From: Pirellula staleyi DSM 6068
Lineage (GTDB): Bacteria > Planctomycetota > Planctomycetia > Pirellulales > Pirellulaceae
Length of the DNA stretch: 64,000 bases
Reading direction: 5' to 3'
Assembly: GCF_000025185.1 (NCBI RefSeq)
Contig: NC_013720.1
Coordinates: forward strand, 2,666,001-2,730,000
In this document: piece after piece, positions 16,367-25,857 of the stretch
Layout: each line of letters starts with the position of its first letter
Position numbering within the stretch: position 1 is the first letter of the stretch
Notes under the pieces: generated by a model
What the model was told of the DNA's origin: nothing
The model's database searches: none
What the model saw: only the letters and a program-made list of their open reading frames with translations
Program-made: the position numbers and the translations under genes

Positions 16367-16516
16367 CGGGCAGCGCGAGGAACTGGAGGCGAGGGTAGGA
16401 CACACGTACGCTCGTCTCTCCATGGAACTGATCTGGCTGAATGGTTGAGCCTAAATAAATGCGTGTGTCGCTGCGCTCTACTTCCTCTCTTCTTTCTTCG
16501 GTAAGGCATTCTCTCC

Positions 16517-16999
16517 ATGCGCATTACTTGGAATGAATTGACGGTCTCGCCTCAAGGGATCGATTTCGAAATGCTCCTCTCGGAGTGGCGCTGGCTCGTC
16601 GATGTGTCGTACGAACCGGTGGTGATCAGTTCGATGGGGGATCTGTTTTTGCGACACGCCGATGGTCGTGTCTTTTGGATGAGCACCGTCTCGGGACAAC
16701 TGGAAGAGGTCGCGGCGACGGTCGACGACTTCAAACAAAAGATGGTGCAGAAGGAAAATGCGAACACTTGGTTTCAGCCGCAACTGGTGGGAAGCATTCT
16801 GTCGCAAGGCAAACAGCTGAGCGCGGGAGAAGTCTTCAGCCCGTCCGTTCCTCTGGTGCTGGGTGGCTCGTTGGAAGCCGACAACTTTGAAGCGACCGAC
16901 ATGCAGGTGCACTTTGGTATGCTCGGTCAGATTCATCTGCAGGTGCAAGAGCTGCCACCCGGGACCGAGATCGGCGGGATCGAAATCGAAGGGGAGTGA
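16517..16999 (+). CDS. DUF1851 / Tdi1-like immunity-domain protein
   Basis: A 160-residue soluble protein. The central part (LLSEWRWLVDVSYEPVVISS, then MGDLFLRHADGRVFWMSTVSGQLEEVA) has the pattern of the DUF1851 domain, the C-terminal domain of type VI immunity protein Tdi1, related in style to SMI1/KNR4 proteins. In many bacteria such proteins neutralise toxins or have lost that role. No toxin gene is next to it. The call rests on pattern only. Confidence 0.6.
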   Translation: MRITWNELTVSPQGIDFEMLLSEWRWLVDVSYEPVVISSMGDLFLRHADGRVFWMSTVSGQLEEVAATVDDFKQKMVQKENANTWFQPQLVGSILSQGKQLSAGEVFSPSVPLVLGGSLEADNFEATDMQVHFGMLGQIHLQVQELPPGTEIGGIEIEGE

Positions 17000-17338
17000 A
17001 GCGAGTGACTGCGCGACCGCTGGAGGGGCGCGCGTGAGCGCGCGCAAGTTGCGCTTTGGCGCAAGTTTTGCGCAGCAAAATGACATTTCAAACGAGGTGT
17101 CACTCAAGATTCGGAGTGACGCCTCACCGGGCATGCGACCCGAGCATCGCGCGACGGAATAACCATCACGTCGTCTTCGCGAACTTCTTAAACTTCGCAG
17201 TCTTCCTATTCATACAAGTCGCACTGAATTGCCGATAGGTAATTCTGCCGACAATCATCTCAGGCTGCCTAGCTTACCCCCACAGCGCAGCCTTCTACGG
17301 CCCTCGAATCATCCCGCGCCAAGGAGTTCTGCGCGACC
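17000..17338. other. Non-coding stretch with GCGC palindromes
   Basis: About 340 bases without a gene. It starts with clustered self-complementary sequence: a 7-bp hairpin GCGCGCG/CGCGCGC (17028-17034 and 17039-17045, loop TGAG), then TTGCGC/GCGCAA (17049-17054 and 17059-17064) and a further TTGCGC at 17068-17073. The rest is less GC-rich and featureless. Confidence 0.5.
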
Positions 17339-17635
17339 ATGACAATGCACTCCCTCCAGATCGGTGACCTCAGTGACTTGCGACACTACGTTCACCACAC
17401 CCTGTGCGACTTACATCAATTGGAACTGGGAGCTTTTGAAATCACTGAACGAATGCTGGTACGCGGCGATCAACCTTGCGGCATTTTCTTTTGCCTGCAC
17501 GGTCCTCGCAGTGTGAAGCTGACCGCCATCTGGGAAACCGATCGGAACACCGTGCTGTTCTACGGTTCGACCGGCGAGCGGATTCAGAAGACGCAGTTGG
17601 TCCGAGCTCCCAAGCTCGCATGCGTCGCAGCCTAG
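17339..17635 (+). CDS. Conserved small protein of unknown function
   Basis: A 98-residue soluble protein. The compact central part (GIFFCLHGPRSVKLTAIWETDRNTVLFYGSTGER) reads like a short beta-sheet domain and resembles a planctomycete-conserved hypothetical family. No functional domain was recognised. AAGGAG lies about 12 bases before the ATG, a long but possible spacing; a second ATG follows two codons later. Confidence 0.65.
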   Translation: MTMHSLQIGDLSDLRHYVHHTLCDLHQLELGAFEITERMLVRGDQPCGIFFCLHGPRSVKLTAIWETDRNTVLFYGSTGERIQKTQLVRAPKLACVAA

Positions 17636-17834
17636 TCTTCCTCACCAGGAAGGCGGGCAGGTTGGTTAGACAAGCTAGAGAAGACGACGAACTGCCCCGA
17701 GCCGAGATAGCCGAGCATGCCCTGCCAACAGCATGCCGGCCTTGGCAGCCGAGCAGTTCCCAAACTTGGATTCACAAAAATAACGCAAACTTAAGAAAGC
17801 CAGCCACTTACGAGTGGCCACGGAGGGCAAGCCC

Positions 17835-18032
17835 ATGCTGGTGTTATCACGTAAAGAAGCCGAACGGATCCGCGTTGGAGATTCGATCATCGTGACGGTT
17901 GTGCGAGTTTCGGGGGACAAGGTTCGTTTGGGGATCGAGGCTCCGCCGAACGTGCTGGTGTTGCGGGAAGAGCTTCAGCCGCACGAACTGGCTGCTGCCA
18001 AGGAACTTACGACCATCGAGATCGATGGCTAG
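17835..18032 (+). CDS. csrA: Carbon storage regulator CsrA
   Basis: A 65-residue RNA-binding regulator that binds GGA motifs in mRNA leaders and controls translation, often of motility and biofilm genes. The family sequence is clear from MLVLSRKEAERIRVGDSIIV through VRLGIEAPPNVLVLREEL, with the C-terminal LREEL motif that includes the key Arg. It acts as a homodimer. GGAGGG seven bases before the ATG at 17835 fixes the start; the upstream in-frame extension is not used. No fliW was seen nearby. Confidence 0.95.
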   Translation: MLVLSRKEAERIRVGDSIIVTVVRVSGDKVRLGIEAPPNVLVLREELQPHELAAAKELTTIEIDG

Positions 18033-18854
18033 TCGTCCCTTCCGGCCAGCCTCGAGAGTGGCCTGGTCGGTCGTTCCTCCCCTCAGTGATTCCTGGCCAC
18101 GTCGCGCCGATATGTGGCCGACAAATCGCCTTAAGTATTTGCCTGAGAATCTGTTAGGTGGTCTCTCTAACAGTCTTGGCAAGTGGGGCGAGTGGTGAAT
18201 CAGCCATGGGGGCCAGTGGCAGTTTGGCGTTGATCGGCCAAGGCGAAGTTTGACACCGACGGTATCGTCCCCCCTTCCGATAGCCGTCGGACCGACTTCC
18301 CTGGCAAGTCTAGCGATGCGTGCACACCTGACCGCAGAAGCAATGGGAGTCGTTGCAGATTGGTGATCGGTCGAGCCGGCCGACTTATTGCCAGTTGTGT
18401 GATGGCTGATTGTGGATGCGGAACATTCGCTGGCGGGTCCCCGCTGGCACTGGCCCCTGACCGGGAAATTCTTGAAAAATTGATAACCCATCAAGTTTGA
18501 CAACTGCGTTGGGAGTCGATAATCTCTGTGGATGTGGAAGGGCGCGTTCCCGGCCACAATCGGCGTGATGATGCTGTCTTCTGTCCCTCCCAGGATCCTC
18601 TCCTGACGGCTAGCTTCACGCTCGAACGCATGTTCTATCCCGCCTTGGTTGCAGAGTTTGCGAGCTTTTCCTCGTAGGCATGATTGTTCCCAGCGGACAA
18701 TTGTGGACTCGATTTCTCGTAACCAGCTGCTTGATGGCGACATAGTATGTGCTGAGAATTATGTCCTGAGGGATCTTGTTCTCACACTCAGCGCTTTAGC
18801 CTCGAACACAACCCGCCCGAATATCCCACCGAACGAAATACCTGGAGTCTTCCG
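18033..18854. other. About 820-base non-coding region before the DUF1501 gene
   Basis: No supported gene. A long leftward open frame covers csrA and this region, but its composition is unlike a protein and it is judged a shadow. A 7-bp hairpin CTGTTAG/CTAACAG lies at 18151-18173 with a 9-base loop. The region is long enough for promoters of the 18855-28398 block, but none was assigned. Confidence 0.5.
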
Positions 18855-20159
18855 ATGACCTGCAGTGGAAATCGCTTGAGCCGCCGCAACATGCTCACTG
18901 TCGGCGCAGTTGGTGGCCTTGGTCTTTCGCTGGCCAACTTCTTCGAGATGCGAAGTGCCCAAGCGGAAATCAAGAACTACGACTTCATTCAGGCCAAGGC
19001 CCAGAGTGTGATCCATATCTACCTGCCCGGTGGTATGGCCCATCAAGAGTCGTTCGATCCCAAGCCTTATTCGCCGATCGAATATCGCGGCGAACTCAAC
19101 CCGATCAAGACCAACACGGGCGATATCTTCAGCGAAACGCTCCCGAAGCTTTCGCAGCTGGCCGACAAGCTGGCGGTTATCCGCTCGATGACGCACGGTG
19201 AAGCTGCCCACGAACGTGGCACGCACAACATGTTCACCGGCTATCGCCCCAGCCCAGCTTTGACGTTCCCCAGCATGGGAAGCGTGGTGAGCCACGAATA
19301 TGGCCCTCGCAACAACTTGCCTCCTTACGTTTGCGTTCCTGGCGTCCCCAATGAATATGCCAGCAATGGCTATTTGAGTTCGTCCTACGCTCCGTTTAGC
19401 CTCGGCAGCGATCCAGCCAACGGTGGATTCAAGGTGCTCGACCTGAACCTGCCTGGCGACGTGAATGAAGCTCGCTTTGCTCGCCGCCGCTCGGCACTCG
19501 AAGCAGTGAACGACTACTTCGTGAAGAAGGACAAGTCCGACAACGTTGGTGCGATGAACACGTTCTACGATCGTGCTTACAGCCTGATCAGCTCGCCGCA
19601 AGCTCGCGAAGCGTTCAATATCGATGCCGAGCCAGCTGCTCTGCGTGATGAATACGGTCGCAACACCGCCGGTCAGCGGATGCTGATGGCCCGCCGGTTG
19701 GTGGCTGCTGGTGTTCGTTTTGTGACCCTCACCTATGGTGGTTGGGACATGCACGACAACATCACCGCTGGCATGAAGAACCAAATGCCATCGCTCGATC
19801 AAGGTTTGTCGGCTCTGATTTCGGATCTCGACCGTCAAGGTCTCCTCGCCAGCACCTTGGTGCTCGTGTCGAGCGAATTCGGTCGTACGCCAAAGATCAA
19901 CCAGACGGCTGGTCGCGATCACTGGCCTAAGGTGTTCAGCGTGATGATGGCTGGTGGTGGTATCAAGGGTGGCATGATCTACGGTGCCAGCAACAGCACC
20001 GCTTCGGAACCCGACAGCGACCCTGTTGGTCCAGAAGATCTGGCCACGACTGTATATCACCAGCTCGGCATTGTGGCTGACAAGGAACTGATGGCTCCCG
20101 GTGATCGCCCGATCGAAATCGTCGACGGTGGCAAGATCATCGAGCCACTCATCTCGTAA
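18855..20159 (+). CDS. DUF1501 family protein with Tat-type export signal
   Basis: A 434-residue protein of the DUF1501 family, abundant in planctomycetes and placed in the sulfatase/alkaline-phosphatase-like fold group by family knowledge. The N-terminus carries twin arginines (LSRRNMLTVGAVGGLGLSLA), so Tat export is likely. Characteristic stretches include HIYLPGGMAHQESFDPKPY near residue 55, SMTHGEAAHERGTHNMFTGY near 115, and LVSSEFGRTPKIN and GRDHWPKVFSVMMAGGG near 340-370. GGAG seven bases before the ATG supports the start. It opens the block that runs to 28398. The biochemical activity of DUF1501 proteins is not established. Confidence 0.9.
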   Translation: MTCSGNRLSRRNMLTVGAVGGLGLSLANFFEMRSAQAEIKNYDFIQAKAQSVIHIYLPGGMAHQESFDPKPYSPIEYRGELNPIKTNTGDIFSETLPKLSQLADKLAVIRSMTHGEAAHERGTHNMFTGYRPSPALTFPSMGSVVSHEYGPRNNLPPYVCVPGVPNEYASNGYLSSSYAPFSLGSDPANGGFKVLDLNLPGDVNEARFARRRSALEAVNDYFVKKDKSDNVGAMNTFYDRAYSLISSPQAREAFNIDAEPAALRDEYGRNTAGQRMLMARRLVAAGVRFVTLTYGGWDMHDNITAGMKNQMPSLDQGLSALISDLDRQGLLASTLVLVSSEFGRTPKINQTAGRDHWPKVFSVMMAGGGIKGGMIYGASNSTASEPDSDPVGPEDLATTVYHQLGIVADKELMAPGDRPIEIVDGGKIIEPLIS

Positions 20160-20625
20160 GAGTGCATGCATCGATCGTTCTGCCAAGCGAATGCTCTTGA
20201 GCTGAGCTTGCTTGCGGAATAAATCGATTACGAATCGGATCGCTCTTGCTAGAGGCAGTAGAGCGGTCGGGGCTGGCCACGCTAGCCCGAAGTTCTCTCA
20301 CAGCGGTTGGCGGCCGAGCGCTACCAGCCGCTGTCTTCTCGAAGGATCGGGATGGAGCCGAAAAATGGCTCTTTAGCCTCGGAAAATGCTGCAGAAATTC
20401 AGCATTCTCGACTACACTAGATGTACTTCCTGTGCATGAGTTCCCCGTGCTCGGTGGTTTTGCTCCAAGAGCAAGGCGTTTTGAGCATCCCCGCCACGAA
20501 CTCCCACCCAACCTTCTGACCAACGTTCCGAAATCGAACCGGCGCGATTGTCGTAGCAAACCCTGCTGCGCCCCGCTGCTCGCTTTCGAAAGCCGCTTGA
20601 TCCGACTTCGGAGTCTGCTGCCAAC
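20160..20625. other. Intergenic stretch, nothing recognised
   Basis: About 465 bases between the DUF1501 and PPC genes. Both strands have short open frames, but none has a plausible start or protein-like sequence. Its length means that the PPC gene may have its own promoter. Confidence 0.5.
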
Positions 20626-23124
20626 ATGAGCACCCCTCAACTTAAGTCGTTCGCGAATTCACTGATCTGCGGCCTAGCGTCGCTCGTGCTCGTGGCTTCC
20701 ACGCTGGTCTCGCCAGCGTCGGCTGTCCACCCGCAGCTGAGCAGCATCAGCCCGGTTGGTGTGCAGCGTGGCACCGAAGTCGAGGTGATCTTCAGCGGCA
20801 ACGAGTGCGATGAAGCGGTCGAGGTGATGTTCTATTCACCTGGCTTCACCGTGCAGTCGCTCGAGAAGAGTGGCGACAACCAAGCCAAGGCCAAAATCGC
20901 TGTAGCCGCAGATTGCCGCCTCGGAATTCACGCCCTGCGACTCCGATCTCCTTCGGGCATGTCGGGCATTAAGACCTTCACCGTCGGTGCCCTCGGCGAA
21001 ACCAAAGAAGTCGAACCCAATAACGATTTCGCTACACCTCAAGCGGTGAGCCTGAACACCACGGTGGCGGGCAGCGTCGGTAATGAAGATGTCGACTACT
21101 ACTCGGTCGACCTCCAAGAGGGGCAGCGACTGAGTGTCGAAATCGAAGCGCTGCGTCTCGGAAATTCTTACTTCGATCCCTACGTCGCGATTCTCAACGC
21201 CGAACGTTTTGAGCTGTCGCGCAGCGATGATGCTCCGCTGCTGAATCAAGATGCACTCTGCTCGATCGTCGCTCCCACTACTGGGAAGTACATCATCCAA
21301 GTTCGTGAAAGTGCTTATGGTGGCGGCTCTGCCTACCGCATGCACGTCGGTTCTTTCCCACGCCCCACCGCCGTGCTTCCTGCTGGTGGTAAGCCGGGCG
21401 AGAAGCTGCAAGTGAAGTGGCTCGGAGATGCCGGTGGCGAGTTCACCACCGAAGTGACCATTCCTGCAGGCGATGAAACTGGCCGCGGCGAACTCTTTGC
21501 CCAAGATGATCGCGGCATCGCTCCTTCCCCCAATCCAATTCGCGTGGTCGACCTGAATAACTACCTCGAAGCGGAACCCAATCACGAAATCGCCAATGCT
21601 TCAGCTGCTGCAGCACCGGGCGCGATGAATGGTGTGATCGGTGAACCAGGGGATGTCGACCTCTTTAAGTTCGAAGCCAAGCAAGGACAAGCATACGAAG
21701 TGCGTGTGTTTGCCCGCATGCCGATTCGTTCGCCACTCGATAGCGTGCTGCAAATCCTGAATGACAAAGGTCAATCGATCGCCAACAACGACGACTCCGG
21801 TGGACCCGACAGCTATTTGCGATTCAACGTTCCCAGCGATGGCATCTACTTCGTCTCGGTGCGCGATCACTTGAATTCGGGCGGACCGACCTATGTCTAT
21901 CGCGTCGAGCTTTCGCCCGTTCAGCCCGAGCTGATCTTTTCACTCCCCGAGCGTGAACGCTACGTCGCCACCACCCTCACTGTCGGTAAGGGAAATCGGA
22001 TGGCGGTGATGGTTTCGGCTCAGCGTCAAAATTTCGGTGGCGATATCACACTCGAAGCTCAGAATCTTCCACCAGGAATGAGCATTCAGCTTCCACCGTT
22101 CACCGGCAATCGCAACGAAGTGCCGGTCCTCTTCACCGCCGCTGCCGATGCTGCACCCGCTGGGGCTCTGGTTCCACTCACCGGAAAATCAACCGATCCC
22201 AACGTCAATGTGACTGGCAAGTTCCGTCAGCGCACGATGTTGATTCGTGGCAACAACAACAGCGATGTTTGGGGACACGACAGCGATCGCATGGCTGTCG
22301 TTCTCTCGGAAGAAATCCCGTTCAAACTCGATCTCGTACAGCCGAAAGCTCCGCTAGTTCGCAACGGTTCGATCGACCTGAAGGTGGTTGCGACACGTGC
22401 GGAAGGTTTCACCGGCGAGATTCGCGTGCAGTTGCTCTACAACCCACCCGGTGTGGCCTCGTCGAGCAATATCACGATTCCTGAAGGGCAAAACGAAGCT
22501 CTGATTCCACTCACTGCCAACGGTGGTGCCGCTATAGGATCTTGGCAAATCGTTGCACTCGGTCGCGCTCGCGATCCCGGGGCGATGCAAAATGATCAGC
22601 AGCGTGGTCGTCGTGGTGGTGGCAGCTTCGAAGTCGCCACCGGTTTCATCGACCTCAATATCACCGATCAGTTCTACAAGTTCACGTTCGATAAGTCGGC
22701 GGTAGAGCAAGGCAAAGAGTCCGACGTGCTGGTGAAGGTCGAGAAGCTGGCCGACTTTGCAGGCAACGCCAAGTGCGAACTCAAGGGACTTCCTGCCGGT
22801 GTGACGGTCGACGGTCCTGTCGAATTCAACAAAGACACCACCGAGATCCTCATCAAGGTGAAATCGGCGGCTGATGCTCGTCCAGGGAAGTACAACTCGC
22901 TGGTCTGCGTCACCACCTTCCCGGTCGAAGGGGAACTCGTAACCCACACGCTCGGGACCGGTGAAATTCGAGTCGATGCACCACTCCCACCGAAGCCTGC
23001 AGCGCCCATGGCGCAAGCGGCTCCGATGCCCATGCCAATGCCCGCCGCTGAAGCACCACCGATGAAGCGTTTATCGCGCCTCGAACAGCTTCGCCTCGAA
23101 AAAGAACAAGCGATGGGCAAGTAA
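20626..23124 (+). CDS. Large exported protein with PPC (pre-peptidase C-terminal) domains
   Basis: An 832-residue protein with a signal peptide (residues ~12-32, ending near ASAVHP). It has an IPT/Ig-like N-terminal part (ISPVGVQRGTEVEVIFSGN), then two PPC domains: ~127-240 (EVEPNNDFATPQAVS, DVDYYSVDLQEGQ) and ~314-430 (EAEPNHEIANA, GDVDLFKFEAKQGQ). Further beta-rich segments follow from ~440, and the tail is rich in Pro, Met and Ala. No protease catalytic domain is present, so the PPC domains are probably structural or adhesive. It lies between the DUF1501 and DUF1549/1553 genes in the same direction, an order seen repeatedly in planctomycetes. Confidence 0.85.
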   Translation: MSTPQLKSFANSLICGLASLVLVASTLVSPASAVHPQLSSISPVGVQRGTEVEVIFSGNECDEAVEVMFYSPGFTVQSLEKSGDNQAKAKIAVAADCRLGIHALRLRSPSGMSGIKTFTVGALGETKEVEPNNDFATPQAVSLNTTVAGSVGNEDVDYYSVDLQEGQRLSVEIEALRLGNSYFDPYVAILNAERFELSRSDDAPLLNQDALCSIVAPTTGKYIIQVRESAYGGGSAYRMHVGSFPRPTAVLPAGGKPGEKLQVKWLGDAGGEFTTEVTIPAGDETGRGELFAQDDRGIAPSPNPIRVVDLNNYLEAEPNHEIANASAAAAPGAMNGVIGEPGDVDLFKFEAKQGQAYEVRVFARMPIRSPLDSVLQILNDKGQSIANNDDSGGPDSYLRFNVPSDGIYFVSVRDHLNSGGPTYVYRVELSPVQPELIFSLPERERYVATTLTVGKGNRMAVMVSAQRQNFGGDITLEAQNLPPGMSIQLPPFTGNRNEVPVLFTAAADAAPAGALVPLTGKSTDPNVNVTGKFRQRTMLIRGNNNSDVWGHDSDRMAVVLSEEIPFKLDLVQPKAPLVRNGSIDLKVVATRAEGFTGEIRVQLLYNPPGVASSSNITIPEGQNEALIPLTANGGAAIGSWQIVALGRARDPGAMQNDQQRGRRGGGSFEVATGFIDLNITDQFYKFTFDKSAVEQGKESDVLVKVEKLADFAGNAKCELKGLPAGVTVDGPVEFNKDTTEILIKVKSAADARPGKYNSLVCVTTFPVEGELVTHTLGTGEIRVDAPLPPKPAAPMAQAAPMPMPMPAAEAPPMKRLSRLEQLRLEKEQAMGK

Positions 23125-23248
23125 CCCAGCGTCGGTTCTGCCAATTTCCACCACTGCAAAATTTGTCGATACAGCCTGCTATACGCAAACTTCCACTCAC
23201 GTCACTGGATGATGTTTGGAAGTCACACTTGAGTCGGAGTCCGAAGAG

Positions 23249-25681
23249 ATGCTCGAGAGTTTTCGCCGCTTCGCTTTTGGTTCACTAGCGATCCTTGTCC
23301 TTGGGGCAAGTGTGGCTATTGCCGACACAACGATTGTCGATGTGCAGGTCTATCCACCCGATGTCCACCTGTCGACCAAGGTCGATTTGCAGCGGTTCAT
23401 CGTGGTGGCGACACGCAAGGATGGTGTGACACTCGATGTCACCGCCGCTGCTTCGGTCAAAGTGGTGGACCCCAATCTTTGCAAGCTCGACAAGAATGTC
23501 CTGACGCCCGTTGCCGATGGCCAAACGGCCCTCGAAGTCGAGTACCAAGGCTTCAAAGCTGCTTCCACCATCACGGTGAAGGATGCAGTGGTCGATCGCC
23601 CTGTAAGCTTCCAACTCGACATCATGCCCGTGCTGCTGCGAGCTGGCTGCAACACCGGCAGCTGCCACGGTGCTGCACGTGGTAAAGATGGTTTCCGTCT
23701 GTCGCTCTTCGGGTTCGATCCGCAGGGAGACTACTTCCGCATCACTCGCGAAATTGGTGCCCGCCGCATCAATCTTGCTTCCCCCAAAGATAGTTTGCTC
23801 ATCGAGAAGTCAATCGGCGCCGTGCCTCACACCGGTGGCAAGCGTTTTGCTGCAGACAGCGAGTACAACGCGACACTGCTCCGCTGGCTCGAAGCTGGTG
23901 CAGTGAACGATCCCGGTCCAACACCGGCAGTGCTGGGGGTCGACCTCTATCCCCCGTCGGCTGTACTCGAAGGTGAAGGAGCAACGCAGCAATTCATTGC
24001 TGTGGCTCGTTATGCCGATGGAACCGATCGCGATATCACGTCGCTCGTCAATTTCATGACGAACAACGACAACAGTGCTCCGATCAGCGTGGATGGTTTG
24101 GTGACAGCCGCTTCACGTGGCGAAGCGTTCATCATGGCTCGCTTCGAAACGCACACAGTGGGCAATCAAGTTCTCGTCCTGCCGAAGGACCTGCAGTACA
24201 CCGCTCCTGAAGTGACCGGCAACTACGTCGATCAACTTGTCGGCGACAAACTCCGCAAGGTTCGTTTGCTCCCCAGCGGACTCTGCACCGACGAGCAGTT
24301 CCTCCGTCGAGCAACGATCGATATCACCGGGAAATTGCCGACCGAAGAAGAGTATCACGCCTTCATGAACGACGCCGATCCAACCAAGCGTGAAAAGCTG
24401 GTCGATCGCTTGCTCGGTCAGAAAGAGTTCTCCGAAATCTGGGCCATGAAGTGGTCGGAACTCCTGATGATCAAGTCGACGAACCAAGTGAGCGTGAAGT
24501 CGGCGTTTCTCTACAGCAGCTGGCTCACCGACAAGATCGCCACGAACGTGCCGCTCGACAAGATGGTGCAAGAGCTGCTGAGTGCTTCGGGGGGAACGTT
24601 CAAAAACCCACCGACCAACTACTACCAAATCGAGCGCGACACCCTCAAGGTATCTGAAAACGTCGCCCAGGTTTTCATGGGCATTCGCACCCAGTGCGCC
24701 CAGTGTCACAACCATCCGTTCGATCGCTGGACGATGGACGACTACTACGGATTTGCTGCCTTCTTCTCGCAAATTGGCCGCAAGCAAGCGGAAGACGAAC
24801 GCGAGCAAATCGTGTTCAACAGTGGAGGCGGCGATGTGCGTCACCCAGTCGGCAATCGGGTGATGAAGCCTAAATTCCTCGGCGGAATCGAGCCAGAACT
24901 CAATGGGATGGATCGCCGTGAGGCTCTCGCCAAGTGGCTCACTTCCACCGACAACCCTTACTTTGCCACGAGTGTTGCTAACCGAGTTTGGTCGCACTTC
25001 TTCTGCAAGGGCATTGTCGAACCGATCGACGACATCCGCGTTAGCAATCCAGCGAGCAACCCTGAGTTGTTCAATGAACTGGGAAAAAAGCTCGTGGAAT
25101 ACAACTACGACTTCAAACGTTTGGTGCGTGATATTTGCACTTCGCAAACCTATCAGCGGTCGACCGAGCGAAACGAAAGCAACATGACCGACGAGCGGAA
25201 CTTCGCTCACGGTAACGTCCGGCGTATCCCTGCAGAAATGCTGCTCGACTGCATCTGCCAAGTGACCGACGCGCAGGACAAGTTCAATGGTTTGCCTCTC
25301 GGTTCGCGAGCAGTGCAAATCGCCAACGGTCAAACCAGCAACTACTTCCTCACCACCTTCGGACGCGCACCGCGTGATACCGTTTGTGCATGTGAAGCCA
25401 AGACCGAGCCCACCTTGTCGCAAGCCTTGCACATGCTCAATGGCAGCACGATTCAAGGCAAGATTGGGGCAGGGCAGGTGGTGAAGAAGTTGCTCGATGC
25501 AGGCAAGACGCCACCCGAAGTGATTGAAGCGTTGTACATTCGCGCCCTCAGCCGCAAGCCAACTGCAGAAGAGACCGAACGTCTCCTGGCAGTCGTGGGA
25601 CAAGCGGAGAACCCACAACTGGGGCTTGAAGACTGCTTCTGGGCGATCCTGAACTCGCGCGAGTTCCTGTTTAATCACTAG
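23249..25681 (+). CDS. Exported Big2 / DUF1549 / DUF1553 protein with two c-type haem motifs
   Basis: An 810-residue protein with a signal peptide (~8-25). Order: Big2-like Ig domain (~30-110), a domain with C134-x4-C139-H140 (GCNTGSCHG, followed by KDGFRLSLFGFDPQGD), a second Big2-like domain (~230-310), DUF1549 (~335-540, including C483-AQ-C486-H487 and PFDRW) and DUF1553 (~575-790, with CEAKTEPTLSQALHMLNG). CX4CH and CXXCH can bind haem covalently, so a periplasmic electron-transfer role is an inference. The ATG follows CGGAG by nine bases; a TTG 33 bases upstream is less likely. A strong terminator follows at 25701. Confidence 0.88.
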   Translation: MLESFRRFAFGSLAILVLGASVAIADTTIVDVQVYPPDVHLSTKVDLQRFIVVATRKDGVTLDVTAAASVKVVDPNLCKLDKNVLTPVADGQTALEVEYQGFKAASTITVKDAVVDRPVSFQLDIMPVLLRAGCNTGSCHGAARGKDGFRLSLFGFDPQGDYFRITREIGARRINLASPKDSLLIEKSIGAVPHTGGKRFAADSEYNATLLRWLEAGAVNDPGPTPAVLGVDLYPPSAVLEGEGATQQFIAVARYADGTDRDITSLVNFMTNNDNSAPISVDGLVTAASRGEAFIMARFETHTVGNQVLVLPKDLQYTAPEVTGNYVDQLVGDKLRKVRLLPSGLCTDEQFLRRATIDITGKLPTEEEYHAFMNDADPTKREKLVDRLLGQKEFSEIWAMKWSELLMIKSTNQVSVKSAFLYSSWLTDKIATNVPLDKMVQELLSASGGTFKNPPTNYYQIERDTLKVSENVAQVFMGIRTQCAQCHNHPFDRWTMDDYYGFAAFFSQIGRKQAEDEREQIVFNSGGGDVRHPVGNRVMKPKFLGGIEPELNGMDRREALAKWLTSTDNPYFATSVANRVWSHFFCKGIVEPIDDIRVSNPASNPELFNELGKKLVEYNYDFKRLVRDICTSQTYQRSTERNESNMTDERNFAHGNVRRIPAEMLLDCICQVTDAQDKFNGLPLGSRAVQIANGQTSNYFLTTFGRAPRDTVCACEAKTEPTLSQALHMLNGSTIQGKIGAGQVVKKLLDAGKTPPEVIEALYIRALSRKPTAEETERLLAVVGQAENPQLGLEDCFWAILNSREFLFNH

Positions 25682-25700
25682 TCGCCAGCAGGCAGCTGCG

Positions 25701-25734
25701 GCGAGGAGATTCTGTTGAATCTCCTCGCAATTTT
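25701..25734 (+). terminator. Rho-independent terminator-like hairpin
   Basis: Perfect 12-bp stem, GCGAGGAGATTC (25701-25712) and GAATCTCCTCGC (25717-25728), with loop TGTT, followed by AATTTT. It sits 20 bases after the DUF1549/1553 stop, so the next gene is probably transcribed separately or by read-through. Confidence 0.75.
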
Positions 25735-25857
25735 GGGCCGAGTGTTGAGAAGAGTAAGTAAACTATCGTGAAAGAGTTTTTGCTGAGTTCCTTAGGAAGT
25801 GCCAAGAATCTTCTGAAGAGTTCAGCACGACAGTCTCTCGCGGGGAGTGGTTCGGAT

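Noticed and set aside
17847-18743. 298-residue leftward open frame over csrA and its downstream region
   Set aside because: It overlaps csrA in antisense, has no ribosome binding site and its residues look random.
24113-25678. 521-residue leftward open frame
   Set aside because: It is opposite the DUF1549/DUF1553 gene; the real gene has clear domain motifs and this frame has none.
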